A stretch of 64,000 bases of DNA from Cruorifilaria tuberocauda (lineage: Eukaryota > Nematoda > Chromadorea > Rhabditida > Onchocercidae): assembly GCA_013365365.1 (NCBI GenBank), contig JABVXU010000016.1, positions 337,282 through 401,281 of the forward strand, read 5' to 3'. Below are positions 1 to 9,558 of this stretch, in pieces. The translations under genes and the position numbers were made by a program. The first letter of the stretch is position 1. Every line of letters starts with the position of its first letter. The notes beneath the pieces were generated by a model. That model saw only the letters and a program-made list of their open reading frames with translations, was not told where the DNA came from and did not search any database.

Positions 1-1577
1 TGAAGTAGTTTTTCTACTTAAAAAGCTCTAAGTTAAGAAATTGAATTAAATTTCAATTCCATAACATAGAAGAAATGCTTTTCATACTACTACCGTAATT
101 AGTAATAGAAACATTCAAACAATCTATACTAAGCTACACTTATACATCAAAAACCAAAAGCTTGCAGTGACCACTTTTTTCTACTTATATAAGTTTCAAT
201 GAGGGGTGGGAAACTATCTCCACTTAATGTTTCCTAACTTCTCATTTAAAAAAAATGAAACACGGTTTATAAGCAAGTTATATTTTGTATATATGAAGCT
301 AACTAATATTTGCTTACTTATGCCAATCTGTACCATCATAAGTCATGAGCAACTTTAAAAAGGAATTCTTTTTTTAGTAAAGATATAACTTATATTTTCC
401 AGAAATTTTATTCCTTCTGTAAATGTATGTTCTTGTACAGCAAAGTTAAAGTATTTGCTTAAGAAGGCTTCAAACATACTTGTAAATACTATAGTGATTA
501 AGGTTCATTGCACTACCCTAGATAGTATTAAAACTACTTCTGTGCATTTTTTACTAAACTTACATTTATTTATTTTTCAAACATGAGAAAATTTCTATAG
601 AAAATAGTAGCTAGCTTAGCCATAACTCAACTCGTCTGCTTTCTTAAGTGCAATAAGTCAATTGCTCCTAAAACAGGATTATCATCAATTATAAAAAGGC
701 GTACCACTATTTTCCATTCTTACTAAATAAGCTTACATAGCAAAATTAAGATATTCCCCCCTTTACTTACAAAAAATAGACGGCTAAAGCACTTGTGTTC
801 TTTTTAAGAAATTATTCTAAGTATCAAGTATTCTGAAGATATATTAATCTCGTCATTAATAAACTGTTTTTGATATTGTCATTTATTGCTTTATTTATAT
901 TATGTATAAAAGTTCAACTTTAGTTAAATTACCAAGCAGTAGAGTTGATTCTTCTTGGAGATTTTTATAGATTAAAAAATCTTTAACTGTTTAGTTATCT
1001 ATCTTCTTTGGAATCATTGTTCATGATTTGGTTGCGATGTTGTGAGCAAACTGCTTATTATTTATCAACTTGTTACTTGAGATATAAAAACTAACAAAAA
1101 CTACATTTCATATATATCCTACTTTAAAGGATTCGCAATATAAGATTTTTAGTATACCTTTCGTTTATATAGAAAGAAGCACTTAAGTAAAGCTAAGGTA
1201 GTAGATGAAGGTGATAGACATTTTAAAAAGCACGTTTTAACGTTCAAATGCAGTTAGAGAAAATTAAATGGAGTTACATATAGAGTTGCCAACATCATGT
1301 AGTATAAAAGCTCAGCAAGAGGTCTAGTGTCCAGCATAACCTTGCCCTTGACCAAAAAAGATATATGCAAGGATTCCCTGAGACATCGGTCTAGACAAAA
1401 CCTTATAGTAATAAAGAAATTTGTTGAGCCTTTTAAGAAGGGAAGTAGTATGTAGATAAGAATGAAATTAAAGAAGAAAGTTATTCTTTGTATTAATCAT
1501 ATAAGTTTAATTTTAAAATTAATTTTTGTAAAGGCATAATAGATTGTGTAATTACACTAGAAGATTTACTTTAAACT
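1..1577. other. Long spacer upstream of ubiD, no gene recognised
   Basis: I see no open frame of useful length, no tRNA and no IS-like end in these 1.6 kb. The stretch 1150-1480 is purine-rich on the plus strand and reads as short open runs broken by many stops. That could be an old pseudogene, but nothing in it is recognisable. There is no clear Shine-Dalgarno sequence before the ubiD start at its right end. Confidence 0.5.
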
Positions 1578-3077
1578 ATGTACAACAACCTACGTGACTT
1601 CATTAAAGTCTTAGAAAGGAAAAGGGATCTAATTAGAGTCAAGAAAGAGGTTTCAACAGTTCTCGAAATGACAGAAATTCACCGTAGAGTTTTATTAAAT
1701 AAAGGACCAGCTATTATTTTTGAAAATGTCATTACAGAAAATGGTAAAAATACAATTCCTGTTCTAGTGAACTTGTTTGGTACCATCGATAGGATAGCTT
1801 TAGGGCTGAATATAAACCCTGATAAGCTAAGAGACCTTGGCAAATTTTTAGCACTTTTACAATCTCCTGAGCCACCAAAAAACTTCACTGATGCTATAAA
1901 AATGTTCCCTTTGTTAAGAGCTGTATTATCAATGCGAAGTAAAATTATAGGTAAAGCTCCATGCCAAGAAGTAGTACTGACTGAAGATGAAGTAGACCTT
2001 AGGCTGTTACCTATCCAGACATGTTGGCCAAATGAACCTGCCCCGCTTATTACTTGGCCAATTGTGGTAACAAAAGGACCTACAGGAAATAGACAGGATA
2101 ATTTCAACCTTGGCATATATCGTATGCAAGTCATAGATAAAAAAACAACTTTGATGCGCTGGCTTGCCCACCGTGGAGGAGCAATGCACTATAAACGATG
2201 GAAAGAAGAGAGACAAAATATGAAATTTCCTGCTGCTGCTGTGATAGGCAATGATCCTGCAACACTTATTGCTGCTGTAGTTTCAGTGCCAGAGGCTTTA
2301 TCAGAATACCAATTTGCTGGGCTGCTAAGGAAAAAGCCGCTAGAGCTTGTAAACTGTAAAACAATACCACTTCAAGTACCAGCCCATGCAGAAATTGTTT
2401 TAGAAGGCTATGTGAGTTTGGATAAATATCAAGATGAAGGACCATACGGAGACCACACAGGTTACTATAATTCTGTCGAGCAATTTCCTGAATTTAATGT
2501 TACTGCAATTACAATGCGCAAAAATCCAATCTACTTCAGTACCTTTACTGGTAAGCCACCAGATGAACCATCAATTCTTGGTGAGGCACTGAACGAAATA
2601 TTCGTGCCAATTCTTATTAGTCGATTCCCGGAAATAGCAGACTTTTATTTGCCCCCAGAGGGGTGTTCCTACAGAATAGCAGTAGTATCAATTAAAAAAT
2701 CTTATCCTGGTCATGCAAAAAGAATTGTCATGGGTATACTTTCATTTCTGAAACAGTTTCTATATACAAAATTTATTATAGTTGTTGACGATGATATAAA
2801 TATACGTGATTGGAAAGAGGTAACATGGGCAATATCAACAAGGATGGATCCTGCACGGGATACTATCATGATAAAGAACACACCAATTGATTATTTAGAT
2901 TTCGCCTCTCCTGAAAGTGGATTAGGAAGCAAAATAGGGTTTGATGCAACAAACAAGATCCCACCAGAAACCAAACGAGAGTGGGGAAGGAAAATTGAAA
3001 TGAGTGAGAAAATAGTAAGAAAAGTTACGGAGCAGTGGAAGGAATACGGATTAACAGATAATTTTATTAAAACATGA
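1578..3077 (+). CDS. ubiD: UbiD family 3-octaprenyl-4-hydroxybenzoate decarboxylase
   Basis: The 499-residue product matches the full length of UbiD (about 490-500 residues). The family decarboxylates the 4-hydroxybenzoate ring of the prenylated ubiquinone precursor, using a prenylated flavin cofactor made by UbiX. Visible family features are the N-terminal LRDFIKVLE start, the NLGIYRMQV and HRGGAMHY segments near the middle, the [11 protein letters not shown] motif (about residues 288-298) that contributes acidic active-site residues, and the DDDINIRDW stretch towards the C-terminus. It stands alone between a long empty spacer and a phospholipase D-like gene 27 bp downstream on the same strand. 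ubiX is not in the window. Family membership is clear; the exact substrate is inferred from the host clade's need for ubiquinone. Confidence 0.95.
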   Translation: MYNNLRDFIKVLERKRDLIRVKKEVSTVLEMTEIHRRVLLNKGPAIIFENVITENGKNTIPVLVNLFGTIDRIALGLNINPDKLRDLGKFLALLQSPEPPKNFTDAIKMFPLLRAVLSMRSKIIGKAPCQEVVLTEDEVDLRLLPIQTCWPNEPAPLITWPIVVTKGPTGNRQDNFNLGIYRMQVIDKKTTLMRWLAHRGGAMHYKRWKEERQNMKFPAAAVIGNDPATLIAAVVSVPEALSEYQFAGLLRKKPLELVNCKTIPLQVPAHAEIVLEGYVSLDKYQDEGPYGDHTGYYNSVEQFPEFNVTAITMRKNPIYFSTFTGKPPDEPSILGEALNEIFVPILISRFPEIADFYLPPEGCSYRIAVVSIKKSYPGHAKRIVMGILSFLKQFLYTKFIIVVDDDINIRDWKEVTWAISTRMDPARDTIMIKNTPIDYLDFASPESGLGSKIGFDATNKIPPETKREWGRKIEMSEKIVRKVTEQWKEYGLTDNFIKT

Positions 3078-3104
3078 TATAGTTCTGTATTTTAGATATA
3101 ATTT

Positions 3105-3632
3105 GTGAAATTTTTATATCTTTTATTTTTATTAGTATGTTTTTCTCTATATTACTATGTAGGTTATATATTTTCTCCTTGCCCAAGGGCTACGGTTTGC
3201 TTCTCACCTGAAGAAGACTGTACTGTACCAGTAATCAGCGAAATAAATAAATCTAAAGAATCTATTTCAGTTCAAGAATATACATTTACTCTTGAAACAG
3301 TTGCAGATGCCTTGATTAAGGCTAAAAAGCGTGGAGTTAATGTTAAAGTCATCCTAGATAAATCGCAGCTCCACTTAAAATATAGTGTAATAAATAAATT
3401 ATTTGCAAATGAGATACCAGTTTGGATTGATAATAAGCCTAAAATTGCCCATAATAAAGTAATTATCATTGATAATGAAATAGTCATTACAGGGTCATTC
3501 AACCTTACTAGTACTGCTAAGAAAGGCAATGCCGAAAACTTATTAATTATCAGAGACTATCCTGAATTAGTTCAGCAATATGTGAAGAACTGGGAAATAC
3601 GTAAGTTGCAGTCTTATAAATACGTTTCTTAA
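3105..3632 (+). CDS. Phospholipase D-like phosphodiesterase, secreted or membrane-anchored
   Basis: The 175-residue protein starts with GTG and opens with a hydrophobic stretch (residues 2-24) that can act as a signal peptide or anchor. It carries one HKD motif: H116, K118 and D123 in HNKVIIIDNE, followed by GSFN at 130-133 and NAEN at 142-145. Single-HKD proteins of this size work as dimers and cleave phosphodiester bonds in lipids or nucleic acid. Related Rickettsiales proteins are called Pld. The gene follows ubiD by 27 bp and may be co-transcribed with it. Location outside the cytoplasm is inferred from the leader. Whether the target is phospholipid or DNA cannot be told from sequence; a secreted nuclease of the Nuc type would look the same. 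Confidence 0.88.
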   Translation: MKFLYLLFLLVCFSLYYYVGYIFSPCPRATVCFSPEEDCTVPVISEINKSKESISVQEYTFTLETVADALIKAKKRGVNVKVILDKSQLHLKYSVINKLFANEIPVWIDNKPKIAHNKVIIIDNEIVITGSFNLTSTAKKGNAENLLIIRDYPELVQQYVKNWEIRKLQSYKYVS

Positions 3633-3838
3633 TGTTCTTGCTAAAAAGCAGAGCTTTTCAAGCTGATTCGGTTACTGTATGGCAAAATAAGTTAGGAATG
3701 AGATATAGAACTGCAGTAGCCCTAGCAAGGAGACAAAGATTCATTCTCATAGTAATACTGGACAAGGATATATTTATTTCAACAGGCAAGAATCCTATAA
3801 AACAAAGGAATGCTAGAAAATTAAGTCTTCAAAACTAG
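3632..3838 (+). CDS. Possible small ORF, unrecognised
   Basis: This 68-codon frame starts at an ATG overlapping the stop of the phospholipase D-like gene (TAATG), the layout of translational coupling. The product is basic, with a central RYRTAVALARRQRF segment, and I recognise no family. Its residue mix is less Lys/Asn/Ile-heavy than a random A+T-rich frame, which is the only other argument for it. It may be a chance frame or the start of a lost gene. Confidence 0.2.
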   Translation: MFLLKSRAFQADSVTVWQNKLGMRYRTAVALARRQRFILIVILDKDIFISTGKNPIKQRNARKLSLQN

Positions 3839-4122
3839 TAGAAGAACTATGTAGCTAAGAGCAACACCCATAATTTGCTTTTTTAGTTCTATACAATTAA
3901 CTATCACTAGCATCATATCTACTTATGCAATCTTATATAATAATTGATACATTAATTTATAGATTTTTCTCTTTCTATCTCATGGGTGAGAAGGCTCAAA
4001 GTTTTATCTATTTTTCACTAAAACTTTAGGTTCTTAATAAAAACTATTTCCTTCTCTTACCAGTATACTTTTCCAATTTTATTAGCATGATACTAAGTCT
4101 ATATATAATATAATTAAAAAAA

Positions 4123-5505
4123 CTACTTAAACATCTTTTTTAACTGATTAATCTCATCTGCAAAATTTGAGTCTGTTTTTATGAAATTTTCTATCTGTTT
4201 TACTGCATGTATAACAGTAGCATGATCTCTGCCACCAAAGCTTCTTCCGATATCCAGAAGGCTTTTTTGTGTAAACTTTTTAGCAAAATACATAGCCACT
4301 TGCCTTGGCCTTACAAGGCCTCGAAGTCTTCTATTGGAATGCATATCTGCAATCCTTATATTAAAAAATTCTGCTATTTTTCTCTGTATTTCTGCTATTG
4401 TAATTGGCTTATGATTTGATCTAAGAAGATCTGCTAGAGTTTCGCTTGCTGATTCTACTGTCATACTTCTTCCAATTAATGAAGTATGAGCAACTTTATT
4501 TAAGGCTCCCTCTAATTCTCTTATATTAGATTTTATGTTTCTCGCCAAAAATTCTAGAACATCATCAGGAATATACATATTCATTTGTTCTACTTTAGCA
4601 TGTAATATACCAAGTCTCAGCTCAAAAGTCGTTTCATTAATATCTGCTACTAGTCCCCACCCAAGTCTGGATTTTATTCTTTCTTCTACTCCATCAAGAT
4701 CACTAGGAGACCTATCAGCAGATATAACTAATTGCTTATTTTGGTCTATCAATGCATTAAAAGTATGAAAAAACTCTTCTTGTGTACTATCTTTACCACT
4801 AATAAATTGCACATCATCTATCATTAATACATCTACTGATCTAAATTGCTCTTTAAATAGCATGATATCTTTACTTCTTAGTGCCGTAACATATTGATAC
4901 ATAAATTTTTCTGCCGATAAATATGCTACTTTTCTTTTTGTTAGAGGAGAATTAGCTATATGCCAAGCTATAGCATGCATCAGGTGTGTTTTACCAAGAC
5001 CTACTCCACCATATAGAAAAAGAGGGTTACTACCAGATATTGGATCAACAGATTCTGCAACACGTTTTGCAGCTGTAAATGCTAGTTCATTTGGCTTTCC
5101 TATTACAAAATTATCAAAAGTGAATCTCGGATCCAGCGGTGAACCAAGACTGTGACTATTTTCCTCTTTGCTCTTCGCTAGAGTATTAAGAGTTAAATTC
5201 TTTTCCTTTGTTACTTGAATATCAATAGAACGTATATTTTTGTCCTCACTTTGCCATAACGATAATATCTTCTCCATGTAATGAACTGTGACCCATTCTT
5301 TTATGAATCTTGTTGGTGCAGACAACAAAACTTCTTTATTGTTGCTACTAATAAATCTAAGTGAACTTAGCCAACTATTATATATTGCCTCTCCATAAAG
5401 ATCATGGAGATAACTCTGAATTTTCTCCCAAGCAACGTTGTGATCCATCACAGTAATAATTTGGTCAAAAAACATAGCAGAAATTTTAGGCTTAATTAAG
5501 CTCAT
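4123..5505 (-). CDS. dnaA: Chromosomal replication initiator DnaA
   Basis: The 460-residue product is the AAA+ initiator that binds DnaA boxes and melts the origin. Domain I is at about residues 20-100. The Walker A motif is GGVGLGKTH (166-174) and Walker B is VLMIDDVQF (226-234), with an arginine-rich sensor region after it. The C-terminal helix-turn-helix carries the DnaA signature from [11 protein letters not shown] (392-402) to [12 protein letters not shown] (424-435). Later Met codons at 11 and 20 are possible starts, because family homology begins around residue 22. The gene stands alone, with no dnaN, recF or gyrB beside it. In Wolbachia the origin is reported near hemE rather than dnaA, so I do not call an origin here. 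Confidence 0.97.
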   Translation of the reverse strand: MSLIKPKISAMFFDQIITVMDHNVAWEKIQSYLHDLYGEAIYNSWLSSLRFISSNNKEVLLSAPTRFIKEWVTVHYMEKILSLWQSEDKNIRSIDIQVTKEKNLTLNTLAKSKEENSHSLGSPLDPRFTFDNFVIGKPNELAFTAAKRVAESVDPISGSNPLFLYGGVGLGKTHLMHAIAWHIANSPLTKRKVAYLSAEKFMYQYVTALRSKDIMLFKEQFRSVDVLMIDDVQFISGKDSTQEEFFHTFNALIDQNKQLVISADRSPSDLDGVEERIKSRLGWGLVADINETTFELRLGILHAKVEQMNMYIPDDVLEFLARNIKSNIRELEGALNKVAHTSLIGRSMTVESASETLADLLRSNHKPITIAEIQRKIAEFFNIRIADMHSNRRLRGLVRPRQVAMYFAKKFTQKSLLDIGRSFGGRDHATVIHAVKQIENFIKTDSNFADEINQLKKMFK

Positions 5506-5820
5506 ACACTACACTAAGAAATAAGAAAAAAGCAATAATTAGAAAGAACAAAAGCTAATCAATAGCTTGCTGCAAAGTAAAAAGCTAAACCATTCAATAC
5601 ATACTAAAAATTATGGTGATTTTTGATGAGTTGTAAAGGGCATAAAATCACTAAAACTGATCATTTTCCTTCCAACAAATGAACCTTGATTTACTTTAAA
5701 AGTAGTGATATAAAGAAATAGTAATGACTACGTATAAATAAAATATCAAATTTGTTAGCAAGAAATTAAATTAATCATATTAATATAATTAATTTAATAT
5801 AAATTTACTGGAACAAATTT
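5506..5820. other. Divergent spacer between dnaA and the GS-like gene
   Basis: This 315-bp spacer must hold the promoters of two divergent genes. Its right half (about 5760-5810) is almost pure A+T with overlapping ATTAAT-type repeats. I see no convincing DnaA-box cluster and no Shine-Dalgarno sequence before the ATG at 5821. Confidence 0.4.
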
Positions 5821-6549
5821 ATGAATATACCAAGCAATTTAAATTATTATATCCAGTTTGGTATTGAGTTAGAGTTTTATATCGAAGGGATAGAAAAAGA
5901 ATGTTTATTCTTTAGTAACGCTAAAGCTGAAATAGCTCCACTTGGATTTTTCTGTGAAAAAGAGAGCGCTATACACCAATATGAAATAAAAAGTAGTTGT
6001 TACAAAAATTTTTATATCTTGGTTGAACATTTCAAGTTGGCAAAAATACTTATATCTGAAACAGCACAGAAACTCGGTGGTAATGCTTCCTTTAAAGCAA
6101 AACCATACTTAGAGAGAGCAGGAAGTGCATTAAATGTGCATGTTAATTTATTTGATTTATACAACAGTAATTTGTTTTATTGTAGCGGACAAAAGTACAG
6201 TGATTTCCTGATTCATAGTATTGGTGGATTGTGCGCTACGATGAAGAAAGATATGTTATTCTTTGCTCCTAACGAGGATTCATATCTTAGGTTCCAATAC
6301 CCAGATATTCACACCCCAACTACAGTTAGTTGGGGTGTGAATAATAGAACTGCTGCAATCAGGATTTTAAGTAGAAGCAGCAAATGCCGTCTAGAACACA
6401 GAGTACCTGGAGCAGATTGTAACCTTGAAAAAGTGCTCATAGCCATAATCGAAGGCATCACTTCCGGTATAGAGAACAAAACTATACCACCAAATAGGGT
6501 ATATGGAGTTGCATCCGACCCTCAATACAAAATGGAGAATCTAATATAA
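5821..6549 (+). CDS. Short glutamine synthetase-like protein (catalytic-domain remnant or diverged ligase)
   Basis: The 242-residue protein matches only the catalytic barrel of the glutamine synthetase / gamma-glutamylpolyamine synthetase family, which is normally about 440 residues. Aligned pieces are GIELEFYI (14-21), HQYEIKS (52-58), GSALNVHVNL (101-110, for the usual GSGMHxHxSL), the segment TTVSWGVNNRTAAIRI (167-182) and RLEHRVPGADCNL (190-202). The last two resemble PuuA/GlnA4-type enzymes more than true GlnA. The N-terminal beta-grasp domain and the C-terminal tail are missing, yet the frame is open and the ends are clean. So it is either a shortened functional ligase or a gene on its way out. 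A perfect 15-bp inverted repeat lies inside it at 6307-6342. The substrate is unknown. Confidence 0.75.
   Translation: MNIPSNLNYYIQFGIELEFYIEGIEKECLFFSNAKAEIAPLGFFCEKESAIHQYEIKSSCYKNFYILVEHFKLAKILISETAQKLGGNASFKAKPYLERAGSALNVHVNLFDLYNSNLFYCSGQKYSDFLIHSIGGLCATMKKDMLFFAPNEDSYLRFQYPDIHTPTTVSWGVNNRTAAIRILSRSSKCRLEHRVPGADCNLEKVLIAIIEGITSGIENKTIPPNRVYGVASDPQYKMENLI
6307..6342 (+). repeat. Perfect 15-bp inverted repeat inside the GS-like gene
   Basis: The arm ATTCACACCCCAACT (6307-6321) and its exact reverse complement (6328-6342) flank a 6-base loop. The hairpin contains a run of C-G pairs that stands out in A+T-rich DNA. It spans codons of the conserved PTTVSWGVNN motif, and no T-run follows it. 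Confidence 0.85.
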
Positions 6550-6939
6550 ACTCTTAATATTAGCTTTTTTGCTAATCATATTCACTATCATTCAGTATTG
6601 CTCAGTAAAGTAGCTGATTAAATCACATTCCTTAAATTGATTATATGCACACAGTCTACCATGCTATTTGCCACTTTCTTCTTCTCTTCATAGTTACCAC
6701 CCTATAAATATATCTTTTTAAAGCAAACAACATTTTTTTAAGCTAATTTAAATTTTAAGTTTAACTAAATTGAAAATAACTACAAGCACTAAACTTAATT
6801 TGACTTTTTTACTTCTTCTTATATGCAAAATCAGGCTTCATCATGAATCTAATATAGAGCTATCTTACTTAGTAAATTAGTATTAAAAGCGATCAAATAT
6901 TCTTGTATTAAATAGGTACATCTACTTTGTAATAGTCAA
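6550..6939. other. Convergent spacer, no gene seen
   Basis: These 390 bp lie between the ends of the GS-like gene and purA. I see no ORF or RNA gene, and no clear rho-independent terminator for either strand. Confidence 0.5.
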
Positions 6940-8247
6940 TTAAGATATAAGAACTCTCTTAGAGAGTTCAAAATCTCTAAGCTTAATGACATCTTCCCTC
7001 CTTGGACTAGTTGAAATTAGGTGAATAGGCACACCTATTAATTCCTCAACCCTCCTTATATACCTTATTAAATTCGTAGGCAGCTCTTTAACCAGCCTTT
7101 TGCCTTGAATACTCTCCTTCCAACCAGGAAATTCTTCATATATTGGTTCTAATCTCCCTTGCATTACATGTGATGCAGGTAGATAATCGTATATTTTTTT
7201 TTCGTACTCATAACTAGTACATACTTTAATTCTGTCAAAAGAGTCAAGAACATCTAACTTAGTTAACACCACACTTGAAACACCAGAGATCTGTACTGCT
7301 TGACGTACTAAAACCGCATCAAACCAACCACAGCGTCTTTTTCTATTACTTACAGTTCCAAGTTCCTTACCTATAGAAAATAAGCTATCTCCAATCTCAT
7401 TTTTTTGTTCAGTAGGGAATGGGCCATTTCCTACTCTTGTAGTATAAGCTTTTGCTACACCGACGACATAAACTTTGGAAGAGAATCCTGAACCTGTTAT
7501 TGCTTGCGATGCCAAAGTATTACTTGAAGTAACAAAAGGGTATGTCCCATGGTCAATATCTAAAAACGTACCTTGTGCACCTTCGAATATTATTTCCTTA
7601 CCCTCTTTTGTAAGCTCATTCAATACTTTCCATACTGGCCTCTTATATGGAAGGATTTTCATTGAAATCCTTCTAATTTCCTTCAATATTTCTTCTTTTT
7701 TTGCTATATGGAAGCTTAGGCCCTTCCTGATAGCATTATGGTAATTCAGAAGAGCATCCACCTTTCCATTAAGCTCATCCATATTCTCTAAATCACAAAG
7801 GCGTATAGCTCTTCTTCCAATTTTGTCTTCATAACAAGGACCTATTCCCTTGTTTGTTGTATCAATTTTATGATCCCCATTTAAATCTTCAAATAACTTT
7901 TCTTTTTCCTTATGTACACTAAGTATTAATGGGCAACTTTCAGATACCATTAAGTTACTAGGATTAATATCTATGCCTCTAGTTCTTAATAGCTCTATTT
8001 CTGAAATTAGAGCATATGAATCAAGGGCAACACCATTCCCTATAATAGATATTTTGCCTGTCCTTAAAACAGCAGAAGGCAGTAAATTTAATTTATAAAT
8101 CTTACCACCTACCACTATGGTATGACCTGCATTATTCCCTCCTTGAAACCTTACAACCACACCTGCGTTCTCAGAAAGGTAATCTACTATTTTACCTTTT
8201 CCCTCATCACCCCATTGTAAACCAATAACTACAATATTATTCACCAT
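6940..8247 (-). CDS. purA: Adenylosuccinate synthetase
   Basis: The 435-residue product catalyses GTP-dependent joining of IMP and aspartate to adenylosuccinate, the first committed step to AMP. The N-terminal phosphate loop GLQWGDEGKGK (9-19), GGNNAGHT (37-44), GIGPCYEDK (about 136-144) and the C-terminal STSPRRED (412-419) are in the expected order, and the length is normal (about 430). It is a single gene with a long non-coding region upstream (8248-9558). The last codons form a GAACTCTC/GAGAGTTC inverted repeat (6951-6969). Function is secure from motifs and length. Retention fits the de novo purine synthesis known in Wolbachia. Confidence 0.98.
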   Translation of the reverse strand: MVNNIVVIGLQWGDEGKGKIVDYLSENAGVVVRFQGGNNAGHTIVVGGKIYKLNLLPSAVLRTGKISIIGNGVALDSYALISEIELLRTRGIDINPSNLMVSESCPLILSVHKEKEKLFEDLNGDHKIDTTNKGIGPCYEDKIGRRAIRLCDLENMDELNGKVDALLNYHNAIRKGLSFHIAKKEEILKEIRRISMKILPYKRPVWKVLNELTKEGKEIIFEGAQGTFLDIDHGTYPFVTSSNTLASQAITGSGFSSKVYVVGVAKAYTTRVGNGPFPTEQKNEIGDSLFSIGKELGTVSNRKRRCGWFDAVLVRQAVQISGVSSVVLTKLDVLDSFDRIKVCTSYEYEKKIYDYLPASHVMQGRLEPIYEEFPGWKESIQGKRLVKELPTNLIRYIRRVEELIGVPIHLISTSPRREDVIKLRDFELSKRVLIS

Positions 8248-9558
8248 ATATTTTGGATCAACAGATAAATATTAATTTAGCACACTACAAATGACAAGAA
8301 GTAAATATATCTATCATATAGAATTTTAGTAGTTTGCTCGAAACCCTCCTAAGTAATTAGGCTCACTCCTCGATTTGTACAGGCAAAACGATAAACATTA
8401 ATATCAAATCAGTTAAATAGAATACCCCAGAGAGGTCAGTTCCTAGTTGTAAAAAAGCAAATTATTAACATTAACAATGTTTATTAAATTAAATCCTATA
8501 AATAGAAACATTTCGAACATTAAGGTACTTGGCTAAGCAAGACATTAAGTTTATATAGAAAACAACTAAGTTATCTTTGCATTACAAGTACTTTAACTTG
8601 ACTAATGACCCTTAATGCAAAATGATCACCTCTAGAAAGATAAGGAAAAACATTATGTGATTAATATGGAAGTACCTAAGACTGTCAAGGATCCATTAGA
8701 GAAAGCTGAAGCATAAAGAACAAGGAAATATTCCTCCTGGTAGAAATGACTGTACAGCAAAATTTTGCTGAGAGAAATTAATAAAAAAAAAGTCAAATTT
8801 TCTTGATTACCATCTTCTCTGAAATAGAATTATGTAACAGATTCTGATAATACAAAACTATATCTGTATAAACAATCAAAAATAATATATCAACGAATTA
8901 TAGTTTAAGCTGTAAATACAGTACGTATTTACACTCCCATGAAACACATGTAGTAATAGAAGCTATGCGAAAATAAGCAAAATTTTTATTGTAAAGTGTC
9001 ATAAATTTAGATACTAAGTCCAAAAAATAAAAGATAACAACCTAGCATTCAACCCTTCTTTGACTTTAGTATAGCATAGTATATTTTATTGAATAAACTC
9101 TCTTATCACCAAAAATACTCAAAATTTTTCCTTTATTTTCCTAGAAAATGTCATAAATAGACATCAAACAAAGTTAACTACCTTAGCTAATCTATATCAT
9201 TTAACACTAGCTTTTTATCTCATGCATACTTAGTGCTGTAGCTCAGGAATTAGCAATACCATATAGAATACAAGGTTTATTCCCTTGTTTTTTACGCAAT
9301 TAACTCTTTCATAAGAATCTCCATCATCATAAATAGCAAAAAACAAACATTGACACTGTCAGTATTCAGTTACATCTGAATTGATAAAAATAACTTCAGT
9401 AAATTATTTTTTAGAAGTCTTACCAATGTTAGTCCTTATTTTTATCCTTCTTACTTTTTATCATTATCTGCTTTCAGCATACATTCTCTATTATTGATAT
9501 CTTGGCCTTAATCCTTGATATTCATGTATTGATTATACTTTTTAACATCTTTTCAGCA
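8248..9558. other. Long spacer with possible decayed frames
   Basis: No intact gene is seen in these 1.3 kb. On the minus strand 9233-9358 is a 42-codon open run rich in Asp, Gly and Glu codons, and the stretch up to the efflux gene reads as short charged runs broken by stops. Both look more like coding residue than random A+T, but I recognise nothing. The left part should hold the purA promoter. Confidence 0.35.

Noticed and set aside
1679..2134. Open frame on the minus strand inside ubiD
   Set aside because: It is the complement of a strongly conserved coding gene and has no start signal or homology of its own.
5506..5820. Replication origin next to dnaA
   Set aside because: No DnaA-box cluster is visible, no dnaN or hemE is present, and the Wolbachia origin is reported elsewhere.
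9236..9300. tRNA-like sequence with an AGCTCAGG piece and a 5-bp T-arm-like hairpin
   Set aside because: The distance between the D- and T-arm-like parts is too short by about nine bases, and there is no acceptor stem or anticodon stem.
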